64,000 nt of DNA from Roseateles sp049532965 (GCF_049532965.1 NZ_CP186694.1:5580001-5644000); one strand, 5' to 3'; positions 8,534 through 17,215 are shown, numbered from the stretch's first letter. Program-made: numbers and translations. The notes: generated by a model from the sequence alone, not told the origin.

Positions 8534-9496
8534 TCAGAAGTTGTTGTTCTGCTCCGAGAACAACGAGGTCACCGATTCACCGTCGGAAATGCGGCGGATG
8601 GTTTCGGCGAACAGGAAAGCGACCGACAGCTGGCGGATCTTGCCGCAGGCCTTGGCGGCTTCCGACAGCGGGATCGTGTTGCTGATGACGACTTCGTCCA
8701 GGTGCGAACCGGCGATGCGCTCGATCGCCGGGCCCGACAGGATCGGGTGCGTGCAGTAGGCGAAGACGCTCTTGGCGCCGCGGTCCTTCAGCACCTCGGC
8801 CGCCTTCACCAGCGTGCCGGCGGTGTCGATCATGTCGTCCATGATCACGCAGTTGCGGCCGTCGATCTCGCCGATCACGTGCATCACTTCGCTGACGTTG
8901 GCGGCGGGGCGGCGCTTGTCGATGATCGCCAGGTCGCAGCCCAGCTGCTTGGCCAGCGCGCGGGCGCGCACCACGCCGCCGACGTCCGGGCTCACCACCA
9001 CCAGGTCCGCGTAGTTGCGGGCCTTCAGGTCCGACAGCAGCACCGGCGAGGCGTAGATGTTGTCGACCGGGATGTCGAAGAAGCCCTGGATCTGGTCCGC
9101 ATGCAGGTCCATCGTCAGGACGCGCTCGACGCCGACGGTTTCCAGCAGGTTGGCCACGACCTTGGCCGAGATGGGCACGCGGGTGGAGCGCGGGCGGCGG
9201 TCCTGGCGCGCGTAGCCGAAGTAGGGGATCACGGCGGTGATGCGGCGCGCGCTGGCACGCTTCAACGCATCGGCCATGATGAGCAGCTCCATCAGGTTCT
9301 CGTTGGTCGGCGCGCAGGTGGGCTGGATCACGAAGACGTCGCGGGCGCGGACGTTCTGCTGGATCTCGACAGCCACCTCGCCGTCCGAAAACCGACCGAC
9401 CACGGCCTTGCCGAGCTCGAGGCCCAGATGCGTGGCGATTTCTTTGGAGAGGGACGGGTTAGCGTTACCCGTGAAGAGCACGGTATTGAGCAGCAC
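8534..9496 (-). CDS. prs: Ribose-phosphate pyrophosphokinase
   Basis: A 320-residue enzyme that makes PRPP from ribose 5-phosphate and ATP for nucleotide, His and Trp synthesis. Family motifs are present in order: FTGNANPSLSKEIA, GRFSDGEVAVEI, VIPYFGYARQDRR, LTMDLHADQIQGFFDIPVDN (cation-binding), VVSPDVGGVVRAR and the PRPP loop CVIMDDMIDTAGTL. The length matches the class I enzyme. It follows tRNA-Gln and ispE on the same strand, as in many betaproteobacteria. Confidence 0.97.
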   Translation of the reverse strand: MLLNTVLFTGNANPSLSKEIATHLGLELGKAVVGRFSDGEVAVEIQQNVRARDVFVIQPTCAPTNENLMELLIMADALKRASARRITAVIPYFGYARQDRRPRSTRVPISAKVVANLLETVGVERVLTMDLHADQIQGFFDIPVDNIYASPVLLSDLKARNYADLVVVSPDVGGVVRARALAKQLGCDLAIIDKRRPAANVSEVMHVIGEIDGRNCVIMDDMIDTAGTLVKAAEVLKDRGAKSVFAYCTHPILSGPAIERIAGSHLDEVVISNTIPLSEAAKACGKIRQLSVAFLFAETIRRISDGESVTSLFSEQNNNF

Positions 9497-9563
9497 AGCG
9501 GGCCATCCTTAGATTTCTGGCCCGGTGGCCAACCCAGCGGGTCCCGGATTGAAACTGAGAATT

Positions 9564-9640
9564 TGGCAGGGGAGGAAGGACTCGAACCCTCGCATGTCGG
9601 AATCAAAATCCGATGCCTTAACCAACTTGGCGACTCCCCT
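9564..9640 (-). tRNA. tRNA-Gln (anticodon TTG)
   Basis: A 77-nt cloverleaf on the minus strand. The acceptor stem AGGGGAG pairs with CTCCCCT, the D-arm is GCCAAGTTGGTTAAGGC, the anticodon loop TTTTGAT gives TTG (reading CAA), the T-loop is TTCGAGT, and CCA is encoded. It lies between ispE and prs. Confidence 0.96.
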
Positions 9641-9678
9641 ACACAGGACATTGTTCGTAGAACAACACCCTACAACCT

Positions 9679-10797
9679 TCAATCTTCCGCCCAGCCCCGC
9701 AAAGGGTGGACCGACAGACTGCGACACATCCTTCCGACCCAACCGTCCGGGAGTTCCTGGAACTCACCTTCCGGTGTCGCCTTGAGATTGCTCTCCAGGC
9801 CGGTGACCGTGTCTCTTTCCCGCGCTGCTTTCGCTTCCGGTACTGCGCGTGTTGCGCTGGTACTGTTTGGCGAGGCCCGAACTATAGCAAAAACTGCACT
9901 GCCTGAACCCGTCATTCGAGAATTTTCGTAGCGGGTCTGCAACCATTCAAGCGCTGTCGATACTTCGTGGCTGGCGGCTTGCGCGGGAGGTTGCAGATCA
10001 TTTCTGCCCCAACCGTCGTACAACCGATGCACGAGTATTTCCGGCGTTTGGTGATCGCGGCAGATACTGCCCTTGCGTTCACCCGAGCTATTGGCTTCGT
10101 TGCTGGGATAACTCGCGACCTCCGGGGTTGTCGAGTTGTCTTCGCTGCGTTTGCCGTTCGCTGCAGGAAAGCCCGCTACTATAGCCACGCTTTCTGACCT
10201 TTGCAACAGGGGGCTCGAAAAAATTTCCTTGGTGCCGATGCTCACCGCCGGCTTGACGACGGCCAGCCGCATCTCCGGCACGTCGAGCGGGGTGAGGACC
10301 TCGCCGATGCCCTCGACGAAGGCGTTGCGGCCGCCGACGAAGAACGGCACGTCCGCCCCCAGCGTCAATGCGATCGGCAGCAGGCGTTCCCGGGACCAGT
10401 TCAATCCCCACAGCCGGTTCAGCGCGAGCAGCGTGCTGGCCGCATCGGAGGAGCCGCCGCCCATGCCGGCGCCGGAGGGCAGCCGCTTCTCGATGTGGAT
10501 GTCCGCCCCGAAGGCGCAGCCGCTGGCCTGCTGGAGCGCACGCGCGGCGCGCAGGCAGAGGTCGTCCGGCGGCAGCGCGTCGCCGCGGTCATGCCGGCGC
10601 AGCGCGCCGTCGGCGCGGCACTCGAAGTGCAGCGTGTCGGCCCAGTCGATCAGCACGAAGAGCGACTGCAGCAGGTGATAGCCGTCCGGGCGCTTGCCCA
10701 CCACATGCAGGAACAGGTTGAGCTTGGCCGGCGCCGGCACGTCGTAGAGCGCCTTCAGCGGCGCCGCGGGAGCGGTGGAGGTCATGGACGTCGACAT
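9679..10797 (-). CDS. ispE: 4-diphosphocytidyl-2-C-methyl-D-erythritol kinase with insertions
   Basis: A GHMP kinase of the non-mevalonate isoprenoid pathway. Recognisable parts are PAPAKLNLFLHVVGKRPDGYHLLQS, the ATP loop LPSGAGMGGGSSDAAS, LGADVPFFVGG, GRNDLQPPA, SRMTGSGSAVFA and the C-terminal WVGRMCRSL. It is 372 residues, whereas the family is usually about 285-300. The excess lies in a stretch of about 45 residues between SSPLLQRSE and GWGRNDLQ, and in about 30 residues after SAVFAIV. Both are rich in Ser, Asn, Glu and Lys and of lower GC than the rest. The frame is open throughout and all catalytic motifs remain, so the enzyme is probably active. Confidence 0.93.
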   Translation of the reverse strand: MSTSMTSTAPAAPLKALYDVPAPAKLNLFLHVVGKRPDGYHLLQSLFVLIDWADTLHFECRADGALRRHDRGDALPPDDLCLRAARALQQASGCAFGADIHIEKRLPSGAGMGGGSSDAASTLLALNRLWGLNWSRERLLPIALTLGADVPFFVGGRNAFVEGIGEVLTPLDVPEMRLAVVKPAVSIGTKEIFSSPLLQRSESVAIVAGFPAANGKRSEDNSTTPEVASYPSNEANSSGERKGSICRDHQTPEILVHRLYDGWGRNDLQPPAQAASHEVSTALEWLQTRYENSRMTGSGSAVFAIVRASPNSTSATRAVPEAKAARERDTVTGLESNLKATPEGEFQELPDGWVGRMCRSLSVHPLRGWAED

Positions 10798-10919
10798 GGC
10801 GGCGCAGTATGCCGCCGAGTTTGCGGATCGCGAGTGGGCGATTAACGGTCGTTGCGGTATTCCCGGTCGAAAAACCCTCCCGGACCGCGTTCAGAAAATA
10901 ACTGCGCCGCTTGCGGATA

Positions 10920-11510
10920 TCAAGGCGACGCGGGCGCGTCGAGTTTGAGCCGCAGCGTCGCGAGCGGTTCCGCGCCATTCGGATTGAGCCGCTGGGCGGA
11001 GATCAACTGATCGGCAAAACGCCGCAGGTCGACCTGCCAGCCGAGTTGCTGGAAGCCCTGTTCGCTGATGGCGCGGGACGGGGCCTGCGGCCAGGGCCGG
11101 CCGCGCAGCCAGTCGAACAGCGCCTGCAGCGGCAGCGTCTCGCCCAGCAGTTCCTGCGTCAGCGCATCGATGTCGTCATAGGCGCGATCACCGTCGGGCG
11201 TCTTGAGCCAGGCCGAGCCCGGCTGCCAGGACACGCGGGCGACCAGGCTGCCCATGGGTGAGCTCATCTCCAACTGGCCCCGGCGCGGATCGCCCAGCAG
11301 TTCAAAGCTCGCGTTGACGTTCTGGCCGCGCTGGCTGGCGGTGGGCGGCACGATGAGGCCGAACTTGCCGGTCAGGCGCGGCGCATCGGCGAGCGCAGCC
11401 GCGCCGGGTCCCTTCGGCACCGAGCTGCAACCGGCGAGCAGCGCCGGCCCGAGCACCGCCAGCGCCCCCGCGGCGCGCAGCGCACCGGCGCTGAATTGCC
11501 GCCGCCGCAT
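10920..11510 (-). CDS. lolB: Outer-membrane lipoprotein insertion protein LolB
   Basis: A 196-residue lipoprotein that receives lipoproteins from LolA and inserts them in the outer membrane. The N terminus is a lipoprotein signal with lipobox LLAGC (Cys near residue 28). The mature part has LTGKFGLIVPP, FELLGDPRRGQLEMSSPMGS and ALFDWLRGRPWP, consistent with betaproteobacterial LolB. The start overlaps the stop of the upstream TPR gene (TGATG), and ispE follows, the standard lolB-ispE arrangement. Confidence 0.9.
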   Translation of the reverse strand: MRRRQFSAGALRAAGALAVLGPALLAGCSSVPKGPGAAALADAPRLTGKFGLIVPPTASQRGQNVNASFELLGDPRRGQLEMSSPMGSLVARVSWQPGSAWLKTPDGDRAYDDIDALTQELLGETLPLQALFDWLRGRPWPQAPSRAISEQGFQQLGWQVDLRRFADQLISAQRLNPNGAEPLATLRLKLDAPASP

Positions 11511-13360
11511 CAGGGACGGACCTGCAGGCGTTGCATGACCGACTGCAGCGCTTCGTTGGCCGGATCGCGGCGAGCGGCGTCGGCGAACACGCGGCGGGCC
11601 TCGTCCTGCCGGCCGGCGGCCCAGAGCACCTCGCCGAGGTGGGCGGCGATCTCCGCATCCGGACGCGAGCCATAGGCCTGGCGCAGCAGCCGTTCCGCCT
11701 CGCCGAGCCGGCCCAGGCGGAACTCCACCCAGCCCATGCTGTCCACGATGAAGGGCTCGCCCGGCGCGAAGCTCAGCGCCTTCGAGATCAGGTCCCGCGC
11801 TTCCTCCAACCGTTCGTTCCGATCGGCCAGCGAGTAGCCGAGCGCGTTGTACGCGTGGTAGTGCTGCGGCTTGAGCTGGATCACCTTCTGCAGCAGCGCC
11901 TCCATCTCCTGCGCCCGGCCCAGCTTCTCGGCCATCATCGACTGCTCGTAGAGGAGGTCGGCATCCTCGGGCGCCTGCGTGGCGGCCTGGCCGAGCAGGT
12001 CATAGGCCGCCTGCCATTGCTTGTTCTCGCGCAGCAGCTGCGACTCGGCGAGCACGCGGGCGCGGCGGTCCTGGTCGCGCTCGGCGGGCAACTTCTGCAG
12101 CAGCTGGCGGCCCTCGTCGAGCTTGCCCTGCCGTGCCAGCAGCGAGGCGCGGCGATAGGCGATGTCGAGGTTGCCCGGCGCGGCCTCGATCGCCGCGAGG
12201 CGTTTCTCGGCGGTCTTGAAGTCGCCGCGCATTTCCGCTGCCTGCACCATCAGCAACTGGCCCTGCTGCCGCGCCTCCTTGTCGGCCTTGTCCAGGCCGG
12301 CGGCGGCGATCGCGCGCTCGGCCAGCGAGGAGGAGGCGGGCTTGTCGACCAGCTTCATGTAGCGCTGCAGCGCGGCCTCGGCGGCGTCGGGGTGCTGCAG
12401 GTCGAGTTCGAGCGACCCCAGCGCCAGCCAATGGCCGGCCTCCTCGGGCGACTCCTGCGTGAGGATGCGGAACTCGCGCGCGGCGTCGGCGGGCCGCTGC
12501 GCGCGGGCGAGCGCGCGGGCGTAGGCCAGTCGCAGCGACTGCTTGTCGGGCTTGGCCTGGAGCTCGGCGGTGACCAGCGCTTCGGCCTCCGGGCGGCGCG
12601 GCAGCAGTTCGAGCGCCAGCAGCAGCGGTTCCTCGCGATTGGGGAAATCCTTGGCGGCGGCCCTGACGTGGATCAGCGCGGTCTCGTAGCGATCGGCGTT
12701 CTTGGCGAACTGGGCCATCACCAGCAGTGCGGAGAAGCGGGTCTCGGGCCGGGCGGCGGCTTCGCGCAGCAGCGGCTCGAACGCTTCCTGGACGCGCACC
12801 GGCTCGGGGGCGCGCTGGAACAGCGCCGGCAGCGAGGCGATCAATGCTCCGCGGCCATCGGGCGGCGTCAGCGCGAGCAGCGAGCGCAACACGGGCGGGA
12901 TCTCCGCCGGCCGGTTCAGCAGGGCGAGCAACTGGATCTGCGTGCGATGCGCTTCGAGCGACGTCGGAATCGCCTCCCGCCAGGCGCGCGCCGCGATGAC
13001 AGCCTGGTCGCCGGCCCGCGCCTGCAGCGCGATCTGGACGACGCGGCGGAACAGTTCCTCGTCGCCGCTGCGGCGCGCGGCGTCGAGCAGCACCTGGTAG
13101 GCGACGCCGGGCTGGCCGCCTTGCAACTCGAGTTCGCCGACCAGTAGCTGATAGAACATCGGCGCGTCGAGGTCGGAGTTGACGACCGGCGCCGAGGCGG
13201 CGGAGGCGGGTGCCTCGGCGGCGGCGGGCGCTGCCGGTGCGGCGGGCGTCGCGGGATCGGTCGCCGGGGCGGCTTGGGCGTGGAGGGTCTGGGCGTGGGT
13301 GGCGCAGCTCAGGGCGAGGGCGGCGGAGAGCCACCAGCGGTGGCGCACGAGGGCGGACAT
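11510..13360 (-). CDS. Periplasmic tetratricopeptide-repeat protein
   Basis: A 616-residue protein with a signal peptide (MSALVRHRWWLSAALALSCATHAQ) and an Ala/Pro-rich linker, then tandem helical TPR units through most of its length. Examples are HYHAYNALGYSLADRNERLEEARDLISKAL and EPFIVDSMGWVEFRLGRLGEAERLLRQAY, the latter typical of the protein that precedes lolB in Burkholderiales. The start at 13360 is preceded by AGGAG with 7-nt spacing; an ATG at 13411 has no such site. It is coupled to lolB by a TGATG overlap and is probably an envelope-assembly scaffold. The exact role is unknown. Confidence 0.88.
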   Translation of the reverse strand: MSALVRHRWWLSAALALSCATHAQTLHAQAAPATDPATPAAPAAPAAAEAPASAASAPVVNSDLDAPMFYQLLVGELELQGGQPGVAYQVLLDAARRSGDEELFRRVVQIALQARAGDQAVIAARAWREAIPTSLEAHRTQIQLLALLNRPAEIPPVLRSLLALTPPDGRGALIASLPALFQRAPEPVRVQEAFEPLLREAAARPETRFSALLVMAQFAKNADRYETALIHVRAAAKDFPNREEPLLLALELLPRRPEAEALVTAELQAKPDKQSLRLAYARALARAQRPADAAREFRILTQESPEEAGHWLALGSLELDLQHPDAAEAALQRYMKLVDKPASSSLAERAIAAAGLDKADKEARQQGQLLMVQAAEMRGDFKTAEKRLAAIEAAPGNLDIAYRRASLLARQGKLDEGRQLLQKLPAERDQDRRARVLAESQLLRENKQWQAAYDLLGQAATQAPEDADLLYEQSMMAEKLGRAQEMEALLQKVIQLKPQHYHAYNALGYSLADRNERLEEARDLISKALSFAPGEPFIVDSMGWVEFRLGRLGEAERLLRQAYGSRPDAEIAAHLGEVLWAAGRQDEARRVFADAARRDPANEALQSVMQRLQVRP

Positions 13361-13477
13361 GAGAAGACTCCTGAACTGAGCGGAAAACCTGCGGGGCAAA
13401 TTTGCGGGCACGGGTGCCGGACAAGGCTGCGGGGCAAGTGCCGGACCATTCTAGGGACCCTGGGAAAGGGCGCCGCC

Positions 13478-13490
13478 TATGATTCGAGGA
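13478..13490 (+). promoter_or_regulatory. Candidate -10 box placed for a leaderless mutM transcript
   Basis: TATGAT at 13478-13483 lies only 6 nt before the mutM ATG, so transcription would begin at or next to the A of the start codon. No convincing -35 is seen. Confidence 0.35.
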
Positions 13491-14341
13491 TGCCCGAGTT
13501 ACCGGAAGTTGAAGTTACACGACGAAGTTTTGCCCCGGCGATCGCAGGGGCGCGCGTGCTGGACGTGCGGTTGGGAAAACCGCTGCGCTGGCCGCTCGGC
13601 GTGGCCGCGCAGCGGCTGATCGGACGGCGCGTCGGCGAGGCGCAGCGGCGCGGCAAGTACCTGTGGTTGCCGCTGGCCCCGACCGGCGAACAGCCCGGCC
13701 ATCCGGAGGAGGACGGCGGCGGGCTGCTGATGCACCTGGGCATGTCGGGATCGCTGGCGTTCCGCGAACAGCCGCCGGCGGCGGGACCGCATGACCACTT
13801 CGACCTGATCACCGATCGCGGCGTGTTGCGGCTGACCGATCCGCGGCGCTTCGGGGCGGTGGTGTGGTCGGACGGGCTGGATGTCGAGCCGGCCGCGAAG
13901 CTGCTGGCGCGCATCGGGCTCGAGCCGTTCGATGCGGCGTTCGACGGGCCCTATCTGCATGCGGGCTTCCGCGGCCGCCGTGTGGCGGTGAAGCAGGCCA
14001 TCCTTGCCGGGGACGTCGTCGTGGGCGCGGGCAACATCTATGCATGCGAGGCGCTGTTCCTCGCGGGCGTGGATCCGCGCGTCGCGGCGGGCAAGCTCAG
14101 CCGGCCGCGCGCGGCGACGCTGGCGGCGGCGCTGCGCCAGGTGCTCGGCGAGGCGCTCGAAGCGGGCGGCAGCACGCTGAGGGACTTCAAGGATGCGCAT
14201 GGCGTCGCGGGCAGTTTCCAGATGCAGGCGCGCGTTTATGGACGGGAGGGCGAGCCCTGCCGCCAATGCGGTACGCCGATCCGGCGCATCGTGCAGGGGC
14301 AGCGTTCGACCTTCTTCTGCCCTTCATGCCAGAAGCGCTGA
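13490..14341 (+). CDS. mutM: Formamidopyrimidine-DNA glycosylase
   Basis: A 283-residue base-excision repair enzyme that removes 8-oxoguanine and Fapy lesions. Pro2 and Glu3 of the catalytic N terminus (MPELPEVEVTRR) are present, as are GRRVGEAQRRGKYLW with the catalytic lysine, MHLGMSG, GAGNIYACEALF (H2TH region) and the C-terminal zinc finger with CxxC pairs at CRQCG and CPSC. A Gly/Glu-rich insert of about a dozen residues (TGEQPGHPEEDGGG) precedes LLMHLGMSG. It is divergent from the TPR gene and followed by mutY, giving a GO-repair pair. Confidence 0.97.
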   Translation: MPELPEVEVTRRSFAPAIAGARVLDVRLGKPLRWPLGVAAQRLIGRRVGEAQRRGKYLWLPLAPTGEQPGHPEEDGGGLLMHLGMSGSLAFREQPPAAGPHDHFDLITDRGVLRLTDPRRFGAVVWSDGLDVEPAAKLLARIGLEPFDAAFDGPYLHAGFRGRRVAVKQAILAGDVVVGAGNIYACEALFLAGVDPRVAAGKLSRPRAATLAAALRQVLGEALEAGGSTLRDFKDAHGVAGSFQMQARVYGREGEPCRQCGTPIRRIVQGQRSTFFCPSCQKR

Positions 14342-14344
14342 CTC

Positions 14345-14386
14345 CCGCTCCACGTTCTCCGCTCCACGTCTTCCGCTCCACGTTTT
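14345..14386 (+). repeat. 14-bp tandem repeat, three copies
   Basis: CCGCTCCACGTTCT, CCGCTCCACGTCTT and CCGCTCCACGTTTT follow directly after the mutM stop, between mutM and mutY. The role is unknown. Confidence 0.8.
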
Positions 14387-14408
14387 CGATATTGGCCAGC
14401 CAGCCAGG

Positions 14409-15494
14409 ATGCCCGCCTTGACCGCCAGAACTTCTCCAACGACCGATGAGCCCCTGAGCGCCCGCGTGGATGCGGTGCGAGGCGATTTCGCACCGAGGCT
14501 GCTCGCGTGGCAGCGCCGCGAGGGGCGGCATGACCTGCCGTGGCAGAACACGCGCGATCCGTATCGGGTGTGGCTGTCGGAAATCATGCTGCAGCAGACG
14601 CAGGTCACGACGGTGCTGGGCTACTACCGGCGCTTCCTGGAGCGCTTTCCCGATGTGGCCGCGCTCGCCGCGGCGCCCAATGACGAGGTGATGGCGGCGT
14701 GGGCCGGCCTGGGCTACTACAGCCGCGCGCGCAACCTGCACAAGTGCGCGCAGGCGGTGGTCGAGCGCCACGGCGGCGCGTTCCCGCGCAGCGCGGCGGA
14801 ACTTGCCGAGTTGCCGGGCATCGGACGCTCGACGGCGGCGGCGATCGCGTCCTTCTGTTTCGGCGAGCGGGTGGCGATTCTCGATGGCAACGTGAAGCGG
14901 GTGCTCGGGCGCTTGCTCGCCTTCGAGGGAGACCTGGCGTCGGCGGCGCAGGAGAAGCGGCTCTGGCGTCTGGCCGAGGCGCTGCTGCCCGAATCGCCCG
15001 ATGACATGCCGGCCTACACGCAGGGCATGATGGACCTGGGCGCGAGCTTGTGCGCGACGCGCAGCCCGCAATGCCTGTTGTGTCCGGTGGCGTCGTTGTG
15101 CGCGGGGCTCGCGGAGGGTGAGCCCACGCGCTATCCGGTGAAGACGAAGAAGCTCAAGCGCGGTCAGCGGGAAAGCTGGTGGCTGTGGCTCGAGCATGAG
15201 GGCCGGGTGTGGTTGCAGCAGCGGCCGGCCGAGGGTGTCTGGGGTGGGCTGTGGACGCTGCCGCTGTTCGACGATGAGGCCGCGTTGACGGCGCAGAGCG
15301 CGGCCTTGGGTGTCGCGGCGCCGGAGACGCTGCCGCGCGTCAAGCATGTGCTAACGCACTTCGACTGGTTGCTGCATCCGCGGCGTGCGCTGCTTGCGTG
15401 CGACGCGCGGCCGGCGGGCGAGGGCCTATGGGTCGCTCGCGAGCGCCTGGCGGAGTACGCGCTGCCGGCGCCGTTGAAGAAGTTGCTGGATTAG
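14409..15494 (+). CDS. mutY: A/G-specific adenine DNA glycosylase
   Basis: A 361-residue protein that removes adenine mispaired with 8-oxoguanine. Visible are RDPYRVWLSEIMLQQTQV with the catalytic glutamate, the helix-hairpin-helix LPGIGRSTAAAI, the catalytic aspartate in AILDGNVKRVLGR and the 4Fe-4S cluster C-X6-C-X2-C-X5-C (CATRSPQCLLCPVASLC). A NUDIX-like C-terminal domain carries KHVLTHFDWLLHP for 8-oxoG recognition. The start at 14409 was chosen because the longer upstream frame only overlaps mutM. Its stop overlaps the stop of the convergent downstream gene. Confidence 0.96.
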   Translation: MPALTARTSPTTDEPLSARVDAVRGDFAPRLLAWQRREGRHDLPWQNTRDPYRVWLSEIMLQQTQVTTVLGYYRRFLERFPDVAALAAAPNDEVMAAWAGLGYYSRARNLHKCAQAVVERHGGAFPRSAAELAELPGIGRSTAAAIASFCFGERVAILDGNVKRVLGRLLAFEGDLASAAQEKRLWRLAEALLPESPDDMPAYTQGMMDLGASLCATRSPQCLLCPVASLCAGLAEGEPTRYPVKTKKLKRGQRESWWLWLEHEGRVWLQQRPAEGVWGGLWTLPLFDDEAALTAQSAALGVAAPETLPRVKHVLTHFDWLLHPRRALLACDARPAGEGLWVARERLAEYALPAPLKKLLD

Positions 15495-16438
15495 CGCAGC
15501 TGCGGGTTGTGCAACTGCTTCCGGACGATGGCGATCCGGTCGCGGACACTGGCGATCACGGCTTCAGCCTTGTTGCAGCCGGCGGCGTCGTCCTTGAAGC
15601 GCTTGCACGCCTCGTCCAGCGCTGGGCGCTCCTTGCGCAGGAGGCCACGCCGGGTCGTCAGCGCCCAGGTCCGTTCCTGCTTGGAGATGGCGCCTTTGGA
15701 ACCGAGATCGGTGACCTGAGCCTCGAGGTCGGAGAGTTCCTGAGAAGCAGCCAGGAGTTTCTGTATCACTGCGTCGGCGCGAAGAGGTTGCGCGAGTTGG
15801 CTCAACTGCTTCGCCGCCGCACGCACATCGCTCCTGCCCAGCCGGTAGGTCGGCGCAACCTTGCCCTTGTGGGCCAGGGGGACCCCGCGCAAGTCGCGGA
15901 GGTTTTCCTGGATCGTCTTGACCAAATTCTGCAGAGGGCTCAGCTCGCCGGTATCGAGCAGCCGCCGCACTTCGTTGATGAGCCGTTGGGTCTTTTCCAT
16001 CTTGCGCAGGAGGTCGGGCGAGTTCCTTGCGGCCGGTCTCGCGTTCGTGGCGGGACTTTCCAGGTCCTTCCTGAAACGGTCCAACTGCGCCTGCGCGCTG
16101 TCGCAGGCGCCGAGGTGTCCGGCGGCGCTGCGAAGTTCTGGCGGCATATGCTGGAGCGACAAGGCCAGCGAGTACACGTGGTAGGCGGTGGGCGACGGAT
16201 GCTGCTGGAGTTGATCGGCCCAATGTAATAGGGCATCGATCTGTTTTCGCGTGTCGGGGTCGGCATGCGGGCGGAGCCGTTCAGCCCTGTAGAACAGCTG
16301 CGCTTCGGTCAGCAGTGCCGTTTTCATTTCGGGATGCTGCTGCGGGTCGAACTTATCGAGCCCTTCCTGGGTGGTGTCGATGGCTCCTGCGTCGGGGTAG
16401 GCGAGTGGGGGATGGGCTTGGACGGAAAGCTGGGCCAT
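15491..16438 (-). CDS. Orphan helical/coiled-coil protein
   Basis: A 315-residue protein not recognised as any family. It starts MAQLSVQAHPPLAYPDAG at 16438 behind GAGG. It has no signal peptide or membrane segment and is rich in Gln, Leu, Arg and Lys with long amphipathic helices (RLINEVRRLLDTGELSPLQNLVKTIQ; ASQELSDLEAQVTDLG). Codon use is less GC-biased than in its neighbours. Its stop codon overlaps the mutY stop by 3 bp in convergent orientation. It could be a cytoplasmic structural protein or a secreted effector, but nothing in the sequence decides this. Confidence 0.65.
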   Translation of the reverse strand: MAQLSVQAHPPLAYPDAGAIDTTQEGLDKFDPQQHPEMKTALLTEAQLFYRAERLRPHADPDTRKQIDALLHWADQLQQHPSPTAYHVYSLALSLQHMPPELRSAAGHLGACDSAQAQLDRFRKDLESPATNARPAARNSPDLLRKMEKTQRLINEVRRLLDTGELSPLQNLVKTIQENLRDLRGVPLAHKGKVAPTYRLGRSDVRAAAKQLSQLAQPLRADAVIQKLLAASQELSDLEAQVTDLGSKGAISKQERTWALTTRRGLLRKERPALDEACKRFKDDAAGCNKAEAVIASVRDRIAIVRKQLHNPQLR

Positions 16439-16553
16439 GGCGATGCCTCGAAGGTCCCGGGGACCGAGTGAGCGGACCCGGTCAGTCGGCGAGGTGGGGC
16501 GGGGGTTCCTCGTGGTGTTGCAGACCCCCTGCTCCGGTATGCTCGCGCGATTG

Positions 16554-16583
16554 CAAAAAAAGCGGGGCCGGGACAAGGCCCCG
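16554..16583 (-). terminator. Strong Rho-independent terminator facing left
   Basis: On the minus strand, CGGGGCC-TTGTCCC-GGCCCCG is followed by CTTTTTTT. No minus-strand gene lies immediately upstream. It would stop read-through from the nadK-recN-rapZ operon before the orphan gene at 15491-16438. Confidence 0.75.
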
Positions 16584-16608
16584 TGCGCTTCATCGCATCA
16601 GGGACACC

Positions 16609-16968
16609 ATGTCGAACGTCGTCAAGCCGGGCCGGGCCGCGGCCCTCAAGAGCGCACTGGAATCGGCCTTCATCGCCGTGCTGGCCAGCGGTGCCTGCCT
16701 CTGGTTCCTGATCAGCGAGACGCAGATGCCCGGCGAGGCGCATCCGGGCAAGGTGACGATGTTCGGGCTCGGGCTGTTCGCCGGGTTGTGCGCGCACTTC
16801 GCGTACATGGGCATCGCGCTCAAGCGCGCCGGCCGGCATGTGTTCCTGTGGTTGATCGCGCTGCTGTGCCTGATGCCGTTCGCGTCGGTGGTGCTCGGCA
16901 TCCTGCTGTTCAACCAGGCGCAGGAGATGGAACAGCAGGCGGCGGAGAACGGCGCGAGCGCCGTCTGA
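16609..16968 (+). CDS. Small integral membrane protein
   Basis: A 119-residue protein with three hydrophobic helices (about residues 17-37, 50-70 and 79-102: AFIAVLASGACLWFLI, VTMFGLGLFAGLCAHFAYMG, FLWLIALLCLMPFASVVLGILL) and a short charged tail. No family is recognised. It stands alone between a minus-strand terminator and an intergenic repeat cluster. Confidence 0.7.
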   Translation: MSNVVKPGRAAALKSALESAFIAVLASGACLWFLISETQMPGEAHPGKVTMFGLGLFAGLCAHFAYMGIALKRAGRHVFLWLIALLCLMPFASVVLGILLFNQAQEMEQQAAENGASAV

Positions 16969-16969
16969 A

Positions 16970-17197
16970 GACCCTCACCCCTGCCCTCTCCCGCAAGCGG
17001 GAGAGGGAGTTCCCGTCGAGGGAACCGCCACGGTCATCCCCTCGCCCCCGGAAGGGGGAGAGGGCGAGGGTGAGGGGGCTCGTCGAAGGGCATCACCGTG
17101 GCATTTGGAAGACCCTCACCCCTGCCCTCTCCCGCAAGCGGGAGAGGGAGAGAAAGGGGAGAGGGAGAAAAAGGGGAAGAGGGGGAGAGACGGGGGG
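16970..17197. repeat. Composite intergenic repeat, modules A-B-A plus purine tract
   Basis: Module A (ACCCTCACCCCTGCCCTC followed by the palindrome with arms CCCTCTCCCGC/GCGGGAGAGGG) lies at 16970-17008 and again at 17111-17150. Module B (GGTCATCCCCTCGCCCCCGG through CATCACCGTGG) lies between them at 17034-17102. A purine-only tract of G and A runs on to about 17197. The same modules occur inverted at 39274-39526 and 47530-47755. Confidence 0.85.
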
Positions 17198-17215
17198 CGG
17201 AGCGCTTGGGCTTGA

